DNA from: Rhodococcus opacus B4
GTDB lineage: Bacteria; Actinomycetota; Actinomycetes; Mycobacteriales; Mycobacteriaceae
NCBI RefSeq assembly: GCF_000010805.1
Contig: NC_012522.1
Location: 3,658,001-3,722,000 of the forward strand
DNA length: 64,000 nt
Reading direction: 5' to 3'
Part shown: in pieces, positions 48,069 to 57,611 of the stretch
Numbering within the stretch: position 1 is the first letter of the stretch
Layout: every line of letters begins with the position of its first letter
Position numbers and translations under genes: made by a program
The notes under the pieces: generated by a model
Told to the model about the DNA's origin: nothing
The model's database searches: none
The model's input: only the letters and a program-made list of their open reading frames with translations

Positions 48069-48101
48069 CCGTCGTCAACGCCGTGGAGCGTCGGCCCAGG
48101 T

Positions 48102-48935
48102 TCAGTCGACGTCGTCGGGGTGCGGCCCGGTTCTCTCGTTCCGGTCCAGTGCGGAGATCTGCGCGATCTCGTCGGCGTCGAGCGCGAAGCCGAACACGTC
48201 GATGTTCGCGCGCATCCGTTCCGGCGAAGACGATTTCGGCAGAGGTACGGTGCCGCGCTGCAGATGCCAGCGCAGCACGATCTGCGGAAGGGACACGCCG
48301 TGGCGGCGTGCGAGTTCGGTGAGCACCGGATTCTCCTGCAGCCTGCCACGGGCGAGCGGTGCCCACGCCTGGGTGTGGATGTCCAGACTCCGATGCAGTT
48401 CCACCATCGGCTGCTGGGGAAGCAACGGATGTATTTCGATCTGGTTGACCATGGGCCGCACGGCGGCGACGTCGATCAGGCGGTTCAGGTGTTCGGCCTG
48501 GAAGTTCGATACTCCGATCGCCCGGATCAGGCCGGCGAGGTGGAGTTGTTCGAGCGCCCGCCACGTGTCCAGGTACGCGCCACGCGCGGGGGCGGGCCAG
48601 TGGATCAGACACAGGTCCACGTAGTCCACGCCGAGGCGGGCGGCGCTGTTCTCGACGGCGTCGAGGGTCGACTGGTAACCCTGGTCCTCGTTGGAGACCT
48701 TGGTGGTCACGAACAGTTCCTCGCGGGGCACGCCGGAATCGATCAGCGCGCGACCGAGGGAGCGCTCGTTGCCGTACATCGGAGCGGTGTCGAAGGCCCG
48801 GTATCCGGCCGCCAGTGCGTGCCCGACGGTGGCGCGCATGGCGTCGTCGGGAATCTGAAACACCCCGAACCCGATGGCGGGCATCACGACCCCGTTGCTC
48901 AGGGTGACCGACGGAATCGTCGTCGCCTCGGTCAT
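48102..48935 (-). CDS. Aldo/keto reductase
   Basis: 277 residues, diketogluconate-reductase-like. The tetrad is visible: Asp and Tyr in F-D-T-A-P-M-Y-G-N-E near residue 49, Lys in V-T-T-K-V, His in L-I-H-W-P. The NADPH loop P-K-S-S-S-P-E-R-M lies near residue 230. Its start overlaps the upstream SDR stop by four bases, so both are coupled. Together they probably oxidise or reduce a sugar-like compound shared with the divergent DUF993/isomerase genes. Confidence 0.9.
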   Translation of the reverse strand: MTEATTIPSVTLSNGVVMPAIGFGVFQIPDDAMRATVGHALAAGYRAFDTAPMYGNERSLGRALIDSGVPREELFVTTKVSNEDQGYQSTLDAVENSAARLGVDYVDLCLIHWPAPARGAYLDTWRALEQLHLAGLIRAIGVSNFQAEHLNRLIDVAAVRPMVNQIEIHPLLPQQPMVELHRSLDIHTQAWAPLARGRLQENPVLTELARRHGVSLPQIVLRWHLQRGTVPLPKSSSPERMRANIDVFGFALDADEIAQISALDRNERTGPHPDDVD

Positions 48936-49690
48936 GTGATCGAGTATCCGCCGTCGACGGGCAGCACGACGCCGGTGACGTAGCGGGCGGCGTCGGAGAC
49001 GAGGAAGAGCACCACATCGGCGACGTCGTCACCGTCGGCGAACCGCTGCAACGGAATCCGGCTCAGCTTCGCGGCGCGGAACTCCTCCTGCCCGAGAACT
49101 TCGGCGGTCATCGGGGTCTCGATGTAGCCCGGCGCGATCGTGTTCACACGCACGCCCTGTGGCCCGAGTTCGACCGCCAGTCCCTTGCCGAGTTGGGTGA
49201 GCGCCGCCTTGGTCGCACCGTAGGGCACGATGCCCGGCACGGCGCGATCCGCGGACAGCGAGGCAATGTTGACGACACTGCCGCCCGACGCGATCAGCGA
49301 TTTCATCGCCTGCCGGGTCAGCCGGTACACGGCCGACAGGTTCACGTCGACCAGCCGCTGCCAGCCGTCCTCCTCCACATCGATCGCGGGGGTCCGCAGC
49401 TGGATGCCTGCCGCGTTGATCAGAATGTCCAGGCTCCCGGCCACCTGCTGGGCGAGGTCGACGGCGGATGCGCTGAAGGCCGGATCGGTGAGGTCCCCGC
49501 ACAGCCCGTGCCCGCCGATTCCGGCCATCACCTCGGTGATTTTCGGGTCGGCGTCGACGCCCACCACCACGACGCCCTGCGCCGCGAGCGCCCGGGCGAT
49601 AGCGGATCCGATTCCTCCGGCCGCGCCGGTGACGACGGCGGCCTTGCCGCTCAGCGTCGTCACCCCCGGGACCTGTGTTGTTACGCCCAC
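48932..49690 (-). CDS. Short-chain dehydrogenase/reductase
   Basis: 252 residues from the GTG at 49690, which has GGAAGGGAG 5-8 nt upstream and gives the usual SDR length; the frame to 49828 is too long. T-G-A-A-G-G-I-G, N-A-A-G, catalytic S and Y-G-A-T-K, and the C-terminal P-V-D-G-G-Y are all present. An Asp ending the second strand (G-V-D-A-D) favours NAD. First gene of the operon with the aldo/keto reductase, with a LacI-type site upstream. Confidence 0.9.
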   Translation of the reverse strand: MGVTTQVPGVTTLSGKAAVVTGAAGGIGSAIARALAAQGVVVVGVDADPKITEVMAGIGGHGLCGDLTDPAFSASAVDLAQQVAGSLDILINAAGIQLRTPAIDVEEDGWQRLVDVNLSAVYRLTRQAMKSLIASGGSVVNIASLSADRAVPGIVPYGATKAALTQLGKGLAVELGPQGVRVNTIAPGYIETPMTAEVLGQEEFRAAKLSRIPLQRFADGDDVADVVLFLVSDAARYVTGVVLPVDGGYSIT

Positions 49691-49750
49691 GTCGTGGCTC
49701 CCTTCCGATGCCGCGCGGCGAGGTGACCTCTGGGACCCCGAGACGCGCTG

Positions 49751-49762
49751 GAAAATGCTTTC
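49751..49762. promoter_or_regulatory. LacI-type operator GAAA-ATGC-TTTC
   Basis: Arms GAAA/TTTC with a 4-bp centre, the general form of LacI/GalR sites, 61 bp before the SDR start. A similar site lies at 49837-49848, so the divergent region carries one site facing each operon. Confidence 0.55.
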
Positions 49763-49836
49763 ATTGTGAACTCTGATCCATATTCGGTCTGGACCTCGAT
49801 ATTCATCAGCGTATATGGTGAGTAACACTTCGGCAA

Positions 49837-49848
49837 GAAAACGATTTC
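49837..49848. promoter_or_regulatory. LacI-type operator GAAA-ACGA-TTTC
   Basis: Same arms as the preceding site, placed directly before the ribosome site of the DUF993 gene, where binding would block expression. The nearest LacI gene (51832-52472) is decayed; an intact one lies at 56526. Confidence 0.55.
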
Positions 49849-49858
49849 AGGAGTTTCA

Positions 49859-51016
49859 ATGGCCTCGATTGTCCTTCCCGCCTCCGACGGCTCAACCGGC
49901 ACCCTCGAGTTCGGTGAGCCCGCCCGGCTGAACACCCGGTCCACGGCGCCGACCAGCAGGGCGGTGTACGCGGCCTCGCACGTCGTGGCCGATCCGCTGC
50001 GGGCGTCCGCCGAGAACGCCGCGGACCAGATCGACTGGGACGCCACCCTGCAACTGCGCCACGACCTGTGGTCGCTGGGGCTCGGGGTGGCCGAATCGAT
50101 GGACACCGCGCAGCGCGGCATGGGCCTCGACTGGGCCGGCGCGCGCGAACTCGCGGTCCGCACCCTCACCGACGCGAAGTCGGTCGGCGGCCGGGTCGTC
50201 GTGGGTGTCGCCACCGATCAGCTGAAGACCGATTCGCCCTCGCTGGAGGAGATCCGCGACGCCTACCTCGAACAGGTCGAGGCGATCGAATCCGCGGGCG
50301 GTGAGGTGGTGCTGATGGCCAGCCGTCACCTCGCCCGGGCGGCCTGCGGCCCCGACGACTACCTCTCCGTGTACGACGCGGTGTTGTCGGCGGCCACCCG
50401 TCCGGTCGTATTGCATTGGCTCGGTTCGGTGTTCGACCCCGCACTCGACGGCTACTGGGGGTCCGCGGACCCCTCGGCGGCGATGGACACCGTCCTGCAG
50501 ATCATCGGCGCGCACCGCGAACGCGTTCGCGGCATCAAGGTGTCACTGCTCGACCCGGCCCTCGAGATCGCCCTGCGACGCCGGATGCCCGGCGATGTGC
50601 GGGTGTTCACCGGCGACGACTACAACTACGTCGACCTGATCGCCGGCGACGGCACCCACACCAGCGACGCCCTCCTCGGTGCGTTCGCCGCACTCGGCCC
50701 GTTCGCCTCCGCCGCGTTCGCCCGCCTCGACGACGGCGACGAGCAGGGCTTCCGGAACATCCTCGGCCCCACCGAAACCCTGAGCCGGCTGCTGTTCGCC
50801 GCTCCGACGCAGTACTACAAGGTCGGCGTGGCGTGGCTGGCGTACCTGGGCGGCAAGCAGGACCACTTCCGGATGATCGGCGGCTTCGAAACCGGCCGCA
50901 GCCTGACGCATCTCGCCGCACTGGTCCGCGCCGCCGACGCGATCGGACTGTTCACCGATCCCGACTTCACCGCCGCACGCGCTTCGGCGTACTTCGCGGT
51001 GCACGGGATCCGCTGA
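49859..51016 (+). CDS. DUF993 / dihydrodipicolinate-synthase-like protein
   Basis: 385 residues of the DUF993 family, a distant branch of the class I aldolase TIM barrel. The G-I-K-V-S-L-L-D-P segment near residue 221 may hold the Schiff-base lysine. These proteins are usually encoded with sugar-phosphate isomerases and oxidoreductases and are thought to cleave or form a sugar-acid-like substrate. Here it is followed after one base by an isomerase and is divergent from the SDR/AKR pair. Confidence 0.85.
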   Translation: MASIVLPASDGSTGTLEFGEPARLNTRSTAPTSRAVYAASHVVADPLRASAENAADQIDWDATLQLRHDLWSLGLGVAESMDTAQRGMGLDWAGARELAVRTLTDAKSVGGRVVVGVATDQLKTDSPSLEEIRDAYLEQVEAIESAGGEVVLMASRHLARAACGPDDYLSVYDAVLSAATRPVVLHWLGSVFDPALDGYWGSADPSAAMDTVLQIIGAHRERVRGIKVSLLDPALEIALRRRMPGDVRVFTGDDYNYVDLIAGDGTHTSDALLGAFAALGPFASAAFARLDDGDEQGFRNILGPTETLSRLLFAAPTQYYKVGVAWLAYLGGKQDHFRMIGGFETGRSLTHLAALVRAADAIGLFTDPDFTAARASAYFAVHGIR

Positions 51017-51017
51017 C

Positions 51018-51821
51018 ATGGACCTCGCGCGGTGCAGCCTCAACTCCGTCACCGTGAAGGGATCGGGATTCACGGAGGTGGCCGACCTCGCCGAGAAGTG
51101 GGGTTTCGGCGGCGTCGGCCTGTGGCGAGACGTGCTCGAGGACCTGGACCTGACTGCCGCGGCCACCCGGCTGCGGCAGTCGGGTCTGCGGGTCAGCAGC
51201 GTCTGCCGCGGCGGGATGTTCCCGCAGCCGACCGCCACACTGCGACGAAAGGCCATGGACGACAACCGGGTCGCCGTGGATCAGGCGCACGCCCTGGGTG
51301 CGGATTGCCTCTACCTGGTGTGCGGCGCCGCCTACGGCGATCTCGCCGGCGCCCGCAGGCAGGTCCGGGACGGCATCGCCGAACTCGAGCCCTACGCGCG
51401 GGCGGCCGGGGTGCGGCTCGCCGTCGAACCGATGCACCCGATGATGGCGTCGAGCCGATCCGTCATCACGTCGCTGCAGGAGGCGAACGATCTGGTCGAG
51501 TCCATCGATTCGGACCTGGTGGGGATCGGGATCGACTCGTATCACGTGTGGTGGGACGCGGCGCTGCCGGAACAGATCGCCCGGGCCGGCGACAAGCTGT
51601 TCTCCGTCCAGCTCGCCGACTGGATCACCCCGATTCACGGGGAACTCAGCAGCCGCGGCATGCCCGGCGAGGGCTGCATCGACATGACCGGATTCGTCGA
51701 CCGGTGCGATCGCGCCGGCTACCGGGGCCTCGTGGAGGTCGAGGTCCTCAGCGACCGGTGGTGGGCCGAGACCGCCCTGGTCGCCACCGAGGCCGCCGTC
51801 GAAGGCCTCGCCGCCGTCTGA
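51018..51821 (+). CDS. Sugar phosphate isomerase/epimerase (AP endonuclease 2 fold)
   Basis: 267 residues of the xylose-isomerase-like TIM barrel. Metal ligands are suggested by V-E-P-M-H-P near residue 135, I-G-I-D-S-Y-H-V-W-W near residue 172 and the terminal V-E-V-E-V. It probably epimerises or isomerises the compound handled by the DUF993 protein, one base upstream. Substrate unknown. Confidence 0.86.
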   Translation: MDLARCSLNSVTVKGSGFTEVADLAEKWGFGGVGLWRDVLEDLDLTAAATRLRQSGLRVSSVCRGGMFPQPTATLRRKAMDDNRVAVDQAHALGADCLYLVCGAAYGDLAGARRQVRDGIAELEPYARAAGVRLAVEPMHPMMASSRSVITSLQEANDLVESIDSDLVGIGIDSYHVWWDAALPEQIARAGDKLFSVQLADWITPIHGELSSRGMPGEGCIDMTGFVDRCDRAGYRGLVEVEVLSDRWWAETALVATEAAVEGLAAV

Positions 51822-51831
51822 AAGTCCCGGC

Positions 51832-52472
51832 TCAGACCGCGACTGGCCCCGTCGACTCGCGAATGACGACGTCGGCGGGGATCGGCGGCGTATGCGCCCT
51901 CGATGGTGGCGTCCGAGGCGACCCTGACCGCGTCGATCCCGAATGCCCTCGCGATCTCGATGCCGCGCCAACGCTCCCGGTTCTGCCACGACAGATCCGA
52001 TCCTGCGAGATACACGACACGGCGATGACCGAGCCGGGCCAGGTGGCCGCACAGCTGCATCATGGGGGTGAAGTTGTCGATCGCGACCATGGGCAGGTCG
52101 ACTCCGCGTTCGATCCGATTCACCAGCACCACCGGAGTCGTCTGCCGGGCCAGTTCCTTCAACCCCGCCGGCGGAATTCGCGAAGACAGCAATATGAGCC
52201 CGTCGACCTGGCCGAGCGGGTCGAGGGCGGTGGCGTACTCGTCGGCCGCCCCCGACACTGCGCATCGACCCCAGCACCAGACCCCGGGCTGCGCTGCTCG
52301 GACGGTAGGACAGCTCGTCGGCGGCCCGGTGCACCCGAGCAGCGAGATCCGGTGTCACAGCCGAGCTTCCACTCAGCACCCGAGAGACGGTCGCGGGCGA
52401 CACCCCGGCGGCCTCCGCCACCGTGATGATCGTCGGACGACGGCTCGTTGACGCTCGGGTCCGCTGTGACAC
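51832..52472 (-). pseudogene. LacI-family regulator with two internal deletions
   Basis: Three pieces in three frames. From GTG 52472: the DNA-binding domain (I-I-T-V-A-E-A-A-G-V-S-P-A-T-V-S-R-V-L) to A-R-G-L-V-L-G-S-M-R. From about 52258: part of the ligand domain (V-D-G-L-I-L-L-S-S-R, then P-V-V-L-V-N-R-I) to A-S-D-A-T-I-E-G-A-Y-A. Finally I-P-A-D-V-V-I-R-E-S-T-G-P ending at 51832. About 40 residues after the DNA-binding domain and about 100 before the C-terminus are missing. It presumably once controlled the DUF993 genes, whose LacI-type sites remain. Confidence 0.85.
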
Positions 52473-52510
52473 CGGATTTCCCCTGTTCTTCGACGTGTCG
52501 CGACGTGCGG

Positions 52511-53944
52511 TCAGCCGCGGGCGGCAGCGACCGCGTCGAGGGGGTCGTCGAGGTCGCGGTTGATCGGGTCGGGGGTGATGTAGGTGGTGCCGATCGTGAT
52601 GAGCGTGAGGATGCACAGGTATCCGGCGATGAACACCCACGAGCCCAGCCCGGCACCGGGCACATCCTTGCCGCCGTCGGCGGCGACGACCATCGCGATG
52701 ATCCAGGCGCCGATCAGCGGTGCGATGCCGCCGGACAGTACCGCGGAGACCTCACGGGCCACCGACACGCCGAGGTAGCGCTGCCGGGACCCGAACAACT
52801 CACTCATGAAGGCACTCTGGGATCCGAACATGCCCCACGTGCCGATGCCGAGCGCGAGGGAGATGACGACGATGGTCAGCACCACGCTGCCCTGGCTCAG
52901 GGCCCACCAGATCGGGAACGCGGACACCAACTGGAAGTAGGCGAAGGCACGGTAGGTCTTGACCCGGCCGAAGCGGTCGGAGAGTTTGCCGGCGATCGGA
53001 ATGACGATCGATCCGAGGGAGGCGGCGAAGACCAGCGAGAGGGCGCCGATGGGGCCCTTGATGCCGACGGCGGCACTGGTCACATATGCGACGGCGAGGG
53101 CCTGGTACATCGAGGAAGACCCGTTCTCGGCCAGCCGCAACCCGATGCCGCGCAGCAGCGAGGGGCGCGAATGCTTCAGCAGGTTGTGCAGCGGACGCTC
53201 GTCGATCTGGTCCTTCGCTTCGAGTTTCTTGAACGTCGGCGATTCCTCGAGGTTGACCCGCAGGTACATCGCGACGGCGAGGATGACGACGCTGGCCAGG
53301 AACGGCACCCGCCAGAGCCAGGTGTCGGTGATCTCGCTGTGCCCGCGGTACACGAGGAAATACACCAGGGCCGCGACGACGGTGCCGACCTGCACACCGA
53401 GGAAAGGCAGCGAGGCGTAGAAGCCGCGCTTTCTCGGCGGCGAGTATTCGGTCATCAGGATCGACGCACCGGCCATCTCGGCGCCGGCGCCGAGTCCCTG
53501 GGCGATGCGCAACATGATCAGCAGGATCGGGGCGAGCATTCCGACACCGCCGGAATACCAGTCGCCTTCGCTGCCGTAGTAGGTCGGCAGGAGACCGATG
53601 CAGGTACTGGCCACGCCCATCAGAATGATGGTGGCCATCAGCACGAACTTCCGGCCCAACCGGTCTCCGAGTCGGCCGAAGAACACCCCACCGAGGGGGC
53701 GGACGGCGAAACCGATGAAATAGGTGGCGAAGCTGAGCACCAGGCCGGTCGCGGGATTGTCGGTCGGGAAGAACAGCGGCCCGAACACGAGCGCGGACGC
53801 CAGGCTGTAGAGGGCGAAGTCGTAATACTCGAGTGCGCTGCCGGCGGACGCGCCCCAGGCGGCCTTGTGGAGGTCGTCCTTGGTGACCTCCGGGACCTGG
53901 TTGTGAGTGTCGGAGTCTGCCGCGGGGTGAGGATCAAGGGTCAT
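52511..53944 (-). CDS. MHS-family MFS transporter (metabolite:H+ symporter)
   Basis: 477 residues from the ATG at 53944. Twelve membrane segments, with G-R-L-G-D-R-L-G-R-K after segment 2 and E-M-A-G-A-S-I-L-M-T-E-Y-S-P-P-R-K-R-G, typical of the ShiA/ProP/KgtP group that carries organic acids with protons. It follows the enoyl-CoA hydratase gene by 44 bp and probably imports the substrate of that operon. Confidence 0.9.
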   Translation of the reverse strand: MTLDPHPAADSDTHNQVPEVTKDDLHKAAWGASAGSALEYYDFALYSLASALVFGPLFFPTDNPATGLVLSFATYFIGFAVRPLGGVFFGRLGDRLGRKFVLMATIILMGVASTCIGLLPTYYGSEGDWYSGGVGMLAPILLIMLRIAQGLGAGAEMAGASILMTEYSPPRKRGFYASLPFLGVQVGTVVAALVYFLVYRGHSEITDTWLWRVPFLASVVILAVAMYLRVNLEESPTFKKLEAKDQIDERPLHNLLKHSRPSLLRGIGLRLAENGSSSMYQALAVAYVTSAAVGIKGPIGALSLVFAASLGSIVIPIAGKLSDRFGRVKTYRAFAYFQLVSAFPIWWALSQGSVVLTIVVISLALGIGTWGMFGSQSAFMSELFGSRQRYLGVSVAREVSAVLSGGIAPLIGAWIIAMVVAADGGKDVPGAGLGSWVFIAGYLCILTLITIGTTYITPDPINRDLDDPLDAVAAARG

Positions 53945-53988
53945 GGATCTGCCAATCCGTTCGAGGGGATCGCTGCGGGAGGTACGGG

Positions 53989-54819
53989 TCAGGAGTTCGT
54001 AAAGGTAGGGGTGGCTTTGTTCTGAAATGCCGTGACGCCGATCGCGAAATCGTCGGTCGCCGCGGTGAACCCACTCGCGAGGCCCTCGAGGATCGAGGAC
54101 GGTGCGCCGGCGGCGGCCGCGTCGACGAGTTGCTTGCTCACCTGGACGGCGGTGGGGGCGCCTTCGAGGATGCGGTCGACGAACTGGTCGGTGGCCGTGT
54201 CGATATCGCCGCGTTCGGCGACCGCGTTCAGCAAGCCCCACCCGAGGGCGCTGTCGGCGTCGAGTTGGCGGCGGGTGAAGATCAGTTCCTTGGCGCGGGC
54301 CGCGCCGACCACGGCGGTGAGTCGTTCGGTGCCGCCCCATCCGGGGATGGTGCCGAGGCTGGTTTCCGGCAGCCCCAGGCGCGCTGTGGTGGCGCCGACC
54401 CGCAGATCGCACGCCAGCGCGAGTTCGAGTCCGCCTCCGACGGCGATTCCGTCGACGACCGCAATCGTCGGCTGGCGCAGCCCTGCAAGGTAGTTGAAGA
54501 CCCGGTGTCCTTCGGCGATCCACCGCTTCCACATCTGGGCCGGGGTGAAGTGCGCGAACTGGGTGATGTCCGCGCCGACGCAGAACGCCTTCTCGCCGGC
54601 GGTGCGCACCAGCACCACCTGGGCGTCGGAGTGCTCGATGGCCCGGAGTTCGGTGTAGAGGTCGTCGAGGAGTTCGAGGGTCAGGGCGTTGAGTTTGCGG
54701 GGGCGATCGATCAGCACGGTCGCCACCCGGCCCTCGTGGGAGTAGCTGACGGCGATCCGGCCGGTGTCGGTGCGGACTTCGGTGGGGGTCATGTGGTGGT
54801 CCTCGGTCGGGGTGGTCAT
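53989..54819 (-). CDS. Enoyl-CoA hydratase/isomerase
   Basis: 276 residues from the ATG at 54819, whose start overlaps the CoA-transferase stop (ATGA); an internal ATG at 54792 is possible. C-V-G-A-D-I and G-G-G-L-E-L-A-L-A-C-D-L supply the oxyanion hole, and both hydratase glutamates are present (G-G-G-L-E-L and L-P-E-T-S-L-G-T-I-P). It acts on the acyl-CoA made by the coupled CoA-transferase. Confidence 0.9.
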   Translation of the reverse strand: MTTPTEDHHMTPTEVRTDTGRIAVSYSHEGRVATVLIDRPRKLNALTLELLDDLYTELRAIEHSDAQVVLVRTAGEKAFCVGADITQFAHFTPAQMWKRWIAEGHRVFNYLAGLRQPTIAVVDGIAVGGGLELALACDLRVGATTARLGLPETSLGTIPGWGGTERLTAVVGAARAKELIFTRRQLDADSALGWGLLNAVAERGDIDTATDQFVDRILEGAPTAVQVSKQLVDAAAAGAPSSILEGLASGFTAATDDFAIGVTAFQNKATPTFTNS

Positions 54820-56435
54820 TGCTGCACGGCCTGTAGGCGCGGGTGTGCGGGCAGCGGGGCCAGGATCAGGTTCTGCGGCTGCGGGGAGAACAATTCGGCG
54901 GCCATGGTTTTCAGGTTCGGGTCGACGCGCAGCTCGAACTCGGACTTGTCGAGAACATCCCGCTGCAGGTCCACGCCGGGGGCGATCTCGACGACGGTCA
55001 GTCCTTCCGGCCGCAGTTCGAGCACGGCCCGCTCGGTGACGTAGAGAACCTTCTGCCCGGTGGCCAGCGCCCGCCTTCCGGAGAAGGTGGGGGAGTCGAC
55101 CTCGTTCACGAATTTGGTGTGCGGGCCGTCGGCCCGGATCTGCAGGGCGCCGTTCTCGATGCCGATGTCGCGGCGTCCGGCGGTGAAGGAGCCGACGAAC
55201 ACGATCGACGGGGCGGCGGAGGTGATGTCGGCGAAGCCGCCGATCCCCGCGGTGACGTGCCTGCGCTTGGGCAGGCTGTGCACGTTGACGTTGCCGTGCC
55301 GGTCGATCTCGAGGAACGACAGCAGGGAGTGCTCGAATCCGCCGCCCTGGAGCAGGGTGAACTGATCCGCGCTCTGCATGATCGCATCGGGGTTCTGCGC
55401 GGCGCCGAAGACGAAGTCCAGCAACGGGACTCCGCCGACGGGGCCCTGCTCGATCACCCAGGACACCGCGTCGGCCAGTCCCTCCTCGACCAGAACGTGC
55501 GGCACCAGCGCGGAGACACCGAAGCCGAGGTTGGCGATCTCCCCGGACTGCAGTTCGGCCGCGGCGCGGCGGGCCATGATCTTCTCGAGGGTGAACGGCA
55601 CCGGTTCGAGGGTGCTCAGCGGGCGTCGCAGCTCCCCGGAGATCGCCGGGTCGTACTCGGTTTGGGTGGTCTGCAACTGATCCGGGGCGAGCACGAGGGC
55701 GTCGACGAGGATGCCGGGCACCTGCACCGCCTGGGGGCTCAGGCTGCCACCCTCGGCGAGGTATTTGACCTGGGCGATGACGACGCCGCCGTTGTTGTGG
55801 GCGGCGTACGCGAGGTCGAGCGCGCCGAGCGGCGACGCCTCCTCCTCGAACGTCAGGTTGCCGTGGGTGTCGGCGGTGGTGGCGCGGATGATCGCCACGT
55901 TCGGGACGAGGGCGTCGTAGAACAGCCATTCCTGGTCGTCGAGTTCGTGGACGCGGACGAACGCGTCCGGGGTGATCGTGTTCATCCGGCCGGCTCCGAT
56001 CCGCGGGTCGACGAAGGTGTCCAGGCCGACCTTCGAGAGCACCCCGGGCTGCTTGGCCGCGGCCGCCCGGTGCAGCTGATACAGCACCCCGGAGGGGAAG
56101 TTGTAGGCCTCGATCTCGTTGTTCTCGACCATCTGCCAGATCCGCGGCGGCTCGGCCGACGACGGACCGGACGGATACGAACCGGCCACCACCCGCGAGA
56201 GCAGACCGGGCCGGGCGATGTGGTCGATCCCCTTGATGCCCCACATGTCGCCGGCGGCGATCGGATGAATGCTGGTCAGGTTCTTCGGTGACTGGGTCTC
56301 CTCGTACCGCTGTCCGAGGCCGGCGAGCACGTCGTCCGGGCAGCCGAGCCCGGACGACGAGCTGACGGTGACGATGTCGCCGTCGTGGACGAGGTCGGCG
56401 GCCTGACGGGCGGTGAGTACGCGGGGGATCTGCAT
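54816..56435 (-). CDS. Family I CoA-transferase (propionate CoA-transferase/YdiF type)
   Basis: 539 residues, two CoA-transferase domains in one chain. The N-terminal D-G-D-I-V-T-V-S-S-S-S-G-L-G-C-P is the first CoA loop. V-I-E-Q-G-P-V-G-G near residue 335 holds the glutamate expected to form the acyl-CoA intermediate. E-R-A-V-L-E-L ends the second domain. It moves CoA from a donor such as acetyl-CoA onto an acid that the hydratase then uses. AAGGAG precedes the ATG at 56435. Confidence 0.9.
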   Translation of the reverse strand: MQIPRVLTARQAADLVHDGDIVTVSSSSGLGCPDDVLAGLGQRYEETQSPKNLTSIHPIAAGDMWGIKGIDHIARPGLLSRVVAGSYPSGPSSAEPPRIWQMVENNEIEAYNFPSGVLYQLHRAAAAKQPGVLSKVGLDTFVDPRIGAGRMNTITPDAFVRVHELDDQEWLFYDALVPNVAIIRATTADTHGNLTFEEEASPLGALDLAYAAHNNGGVVIAQVKYLAEGGSLSPQAVQVPGILVDALVLAPDQLQTTQTEYDPAISGELRRPLSTLEPVPFTLEKIMARRAAAELQSGEIANLGFGVSALVPHVLVEEGLADAVSWVIEQGPVGGVPLLDFVFGAAQNPDAIMQSADQFTLLQGGGFEHSLLSFLEIDRHGNVNVHSLPKRRHVTAGIGGFADITSAAPSIVFVGSFTAGRRDIGIENGALQIRADGPHTKFVNEVDSPTFSGRRALATGQKVLYVTERAVLELRPEGLTVVEIAPGVDLQRDVLDKSEFELRVDPNLKTMAAELFSPQPQNLILAPLPAHPRLQAVQQ

Positions 56436-56448
56436 CGGGGAACTCCTT

Positions 56449-56460
56449 GAAAGCGCTTAC
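56449..56460. promoter_or_regulatory. LacI-type operator GAAAGCGCTTAC
   Basis: Near-palindrome with a central CG, the classical LacI/GalR form, overlapping the CoA-transferase leader and 66 bp past the lacI-type stop. Likely site of the adjacent LacI protein. Confidence 0.72.
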
Positions 56461-56525
56461 TTTGTCGGCATGGGTGTCGTATGGGTGCAGCGGCTCCGTG
56501 CCGAGCCGGTGCGGAAGAGGCCGCG

Positions 56526-57569
56526 CTACGCGCGCCGAGGCCGCCAGGCGGCGGTGGAAGCACGCACCCGCAATGCGGGGGCGACGAGGTGATGGCTGTG
56601 CGCGGGCGCGCCGGCACCGTTCGGTGTCAGCGAGTGGCCGATCCGGTCGAGGATCAGTTCGCCGCACTTCTCACCGATCTTGGTGGGGAAGGTGGCGACG
56701 GTGGTGAGCGGCGGTGTGCGGTGGGCAGATCCGGCGATGTCGTCGAAACCGCCGACGGCGATGTCGCGGCCGGGTTCGAGTCCGCGGCGGGTGAGTTCGG
56801 CGTAGACGCCGACGGCGACGATGTCGCTGTACGCCACGATCGCGTCGGGTATCTCACCGCGGTCCAGTAGCCGGCGGGTGGCGTCGGCGCCGCCGTCCGG
56901 GGTGGCCTCCCCGTACAGGCCCTCGGTCGGGGACATGATCACGTCCGACCCCGCGACCGCTTCGAGGAAGCCGTCCTCGCGCTCGCGGCGGGCCGAGGTG
57001 TGCTGCGGGCCGCCGACCATGGCCACGCTCCGCACGCCCATTGCCCGCAGGTGACGGCCGAGCAGGCGGCCCGCCTCGACGTTGTCGGCACCGACGTAGT
57101 CGTGACTGAGATGGAAGTGCCGGGCGAGCAGCACCAGCGGGATGCCGCTGGAGGCGAGCAGTTCGTCGATCTCCGCGGCCTGCGTGTCCCCGGCCGGGAG
57201 CAGGATCAGGCCGTCGATGCTGCGTTCGACGAAGCGGTCGAGCAGTCTGCGCTGCCGCGCCGGATCGTCACGGCTGTATCCGATGAACACCGCGTAGTTG
57301 CTGCGATCGGCCACGTCCTCGAGCGTCATCGCGAGTTCGGCGAAGTAGGGGTTCTGCACCTCGGTGACCACGAGCCCCAGGGTCATCGACCGCTGATTGC
57401 GCAGCATCGCCGCATGCCGGTTGTAGACATAGCCGAGTGCCTTCATCGCCTCCCGAACCTTGCGGGTGGTTTCCGGGGCGACACTCGGGCTGTCGTTGAG
57501 CACCAGGGACGCGGTCGAGCGAGACACGCCGGCGTGCCGACTGACGTCGGTGAGGGTGACTCGGCCCAT
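56526..57569 (-). CDS. LacI-family repressor
   Basis: 347 residues from the ATG at 57569. The DNA-binding domain V-T-L-T-D-V-S-R-H-A-G-V-S-R-S-T-A-S-L-V-L is followed by the hinge helix and a periplasmic-binding-protein-like ligand domain (L-G-L-V-V-T-E-V-Q-N-P-Y-F near residue 63; P-D-A-I-V-A-Y-S-D-I). It is upstream of and in line with the CoA-transferase/hydratase/transporter operon and has a LacI-type site in front of that operon. Paired TGGATCGATCCA palindromes overlap its own promoter. Confidence 0.92.
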   Translation of the reverse strand: MGRVTLTDVSRHAGVSRSTASLVLNDSPSVAPETTRKVREAMKALGYVYNRHAAMLRNQRSMTLGLVVTEVQNPYFAELAMTLEDVADRSNYAVFIGYSRDDPARQRRLLDRFVERSIDGLILLPAGDTQAAEIDELLASSGIPLVLLARHFHLSHDYVGADNVEAGRLLGRHLRAMGVRSVAMVGGPQHTSARREREDGFLEAVAGSDVIMSPTEGLYGEATPDGGADATRRLLDRGEIPDAIVAYSDIVAVGVYAELTRRGLEPGRDIAVGGFDDIAGSAHRTPPLTTVATFPTKIGEKCGELILDRIGHSLTPNGAGAPAHSHHLVAPALRVRASTAAWRPRRA

Positions 57570-57611
57570 GTTCCGGCCCCTTTCTCCTGGTCGATGTGAG
57601 CTGCGATACAG

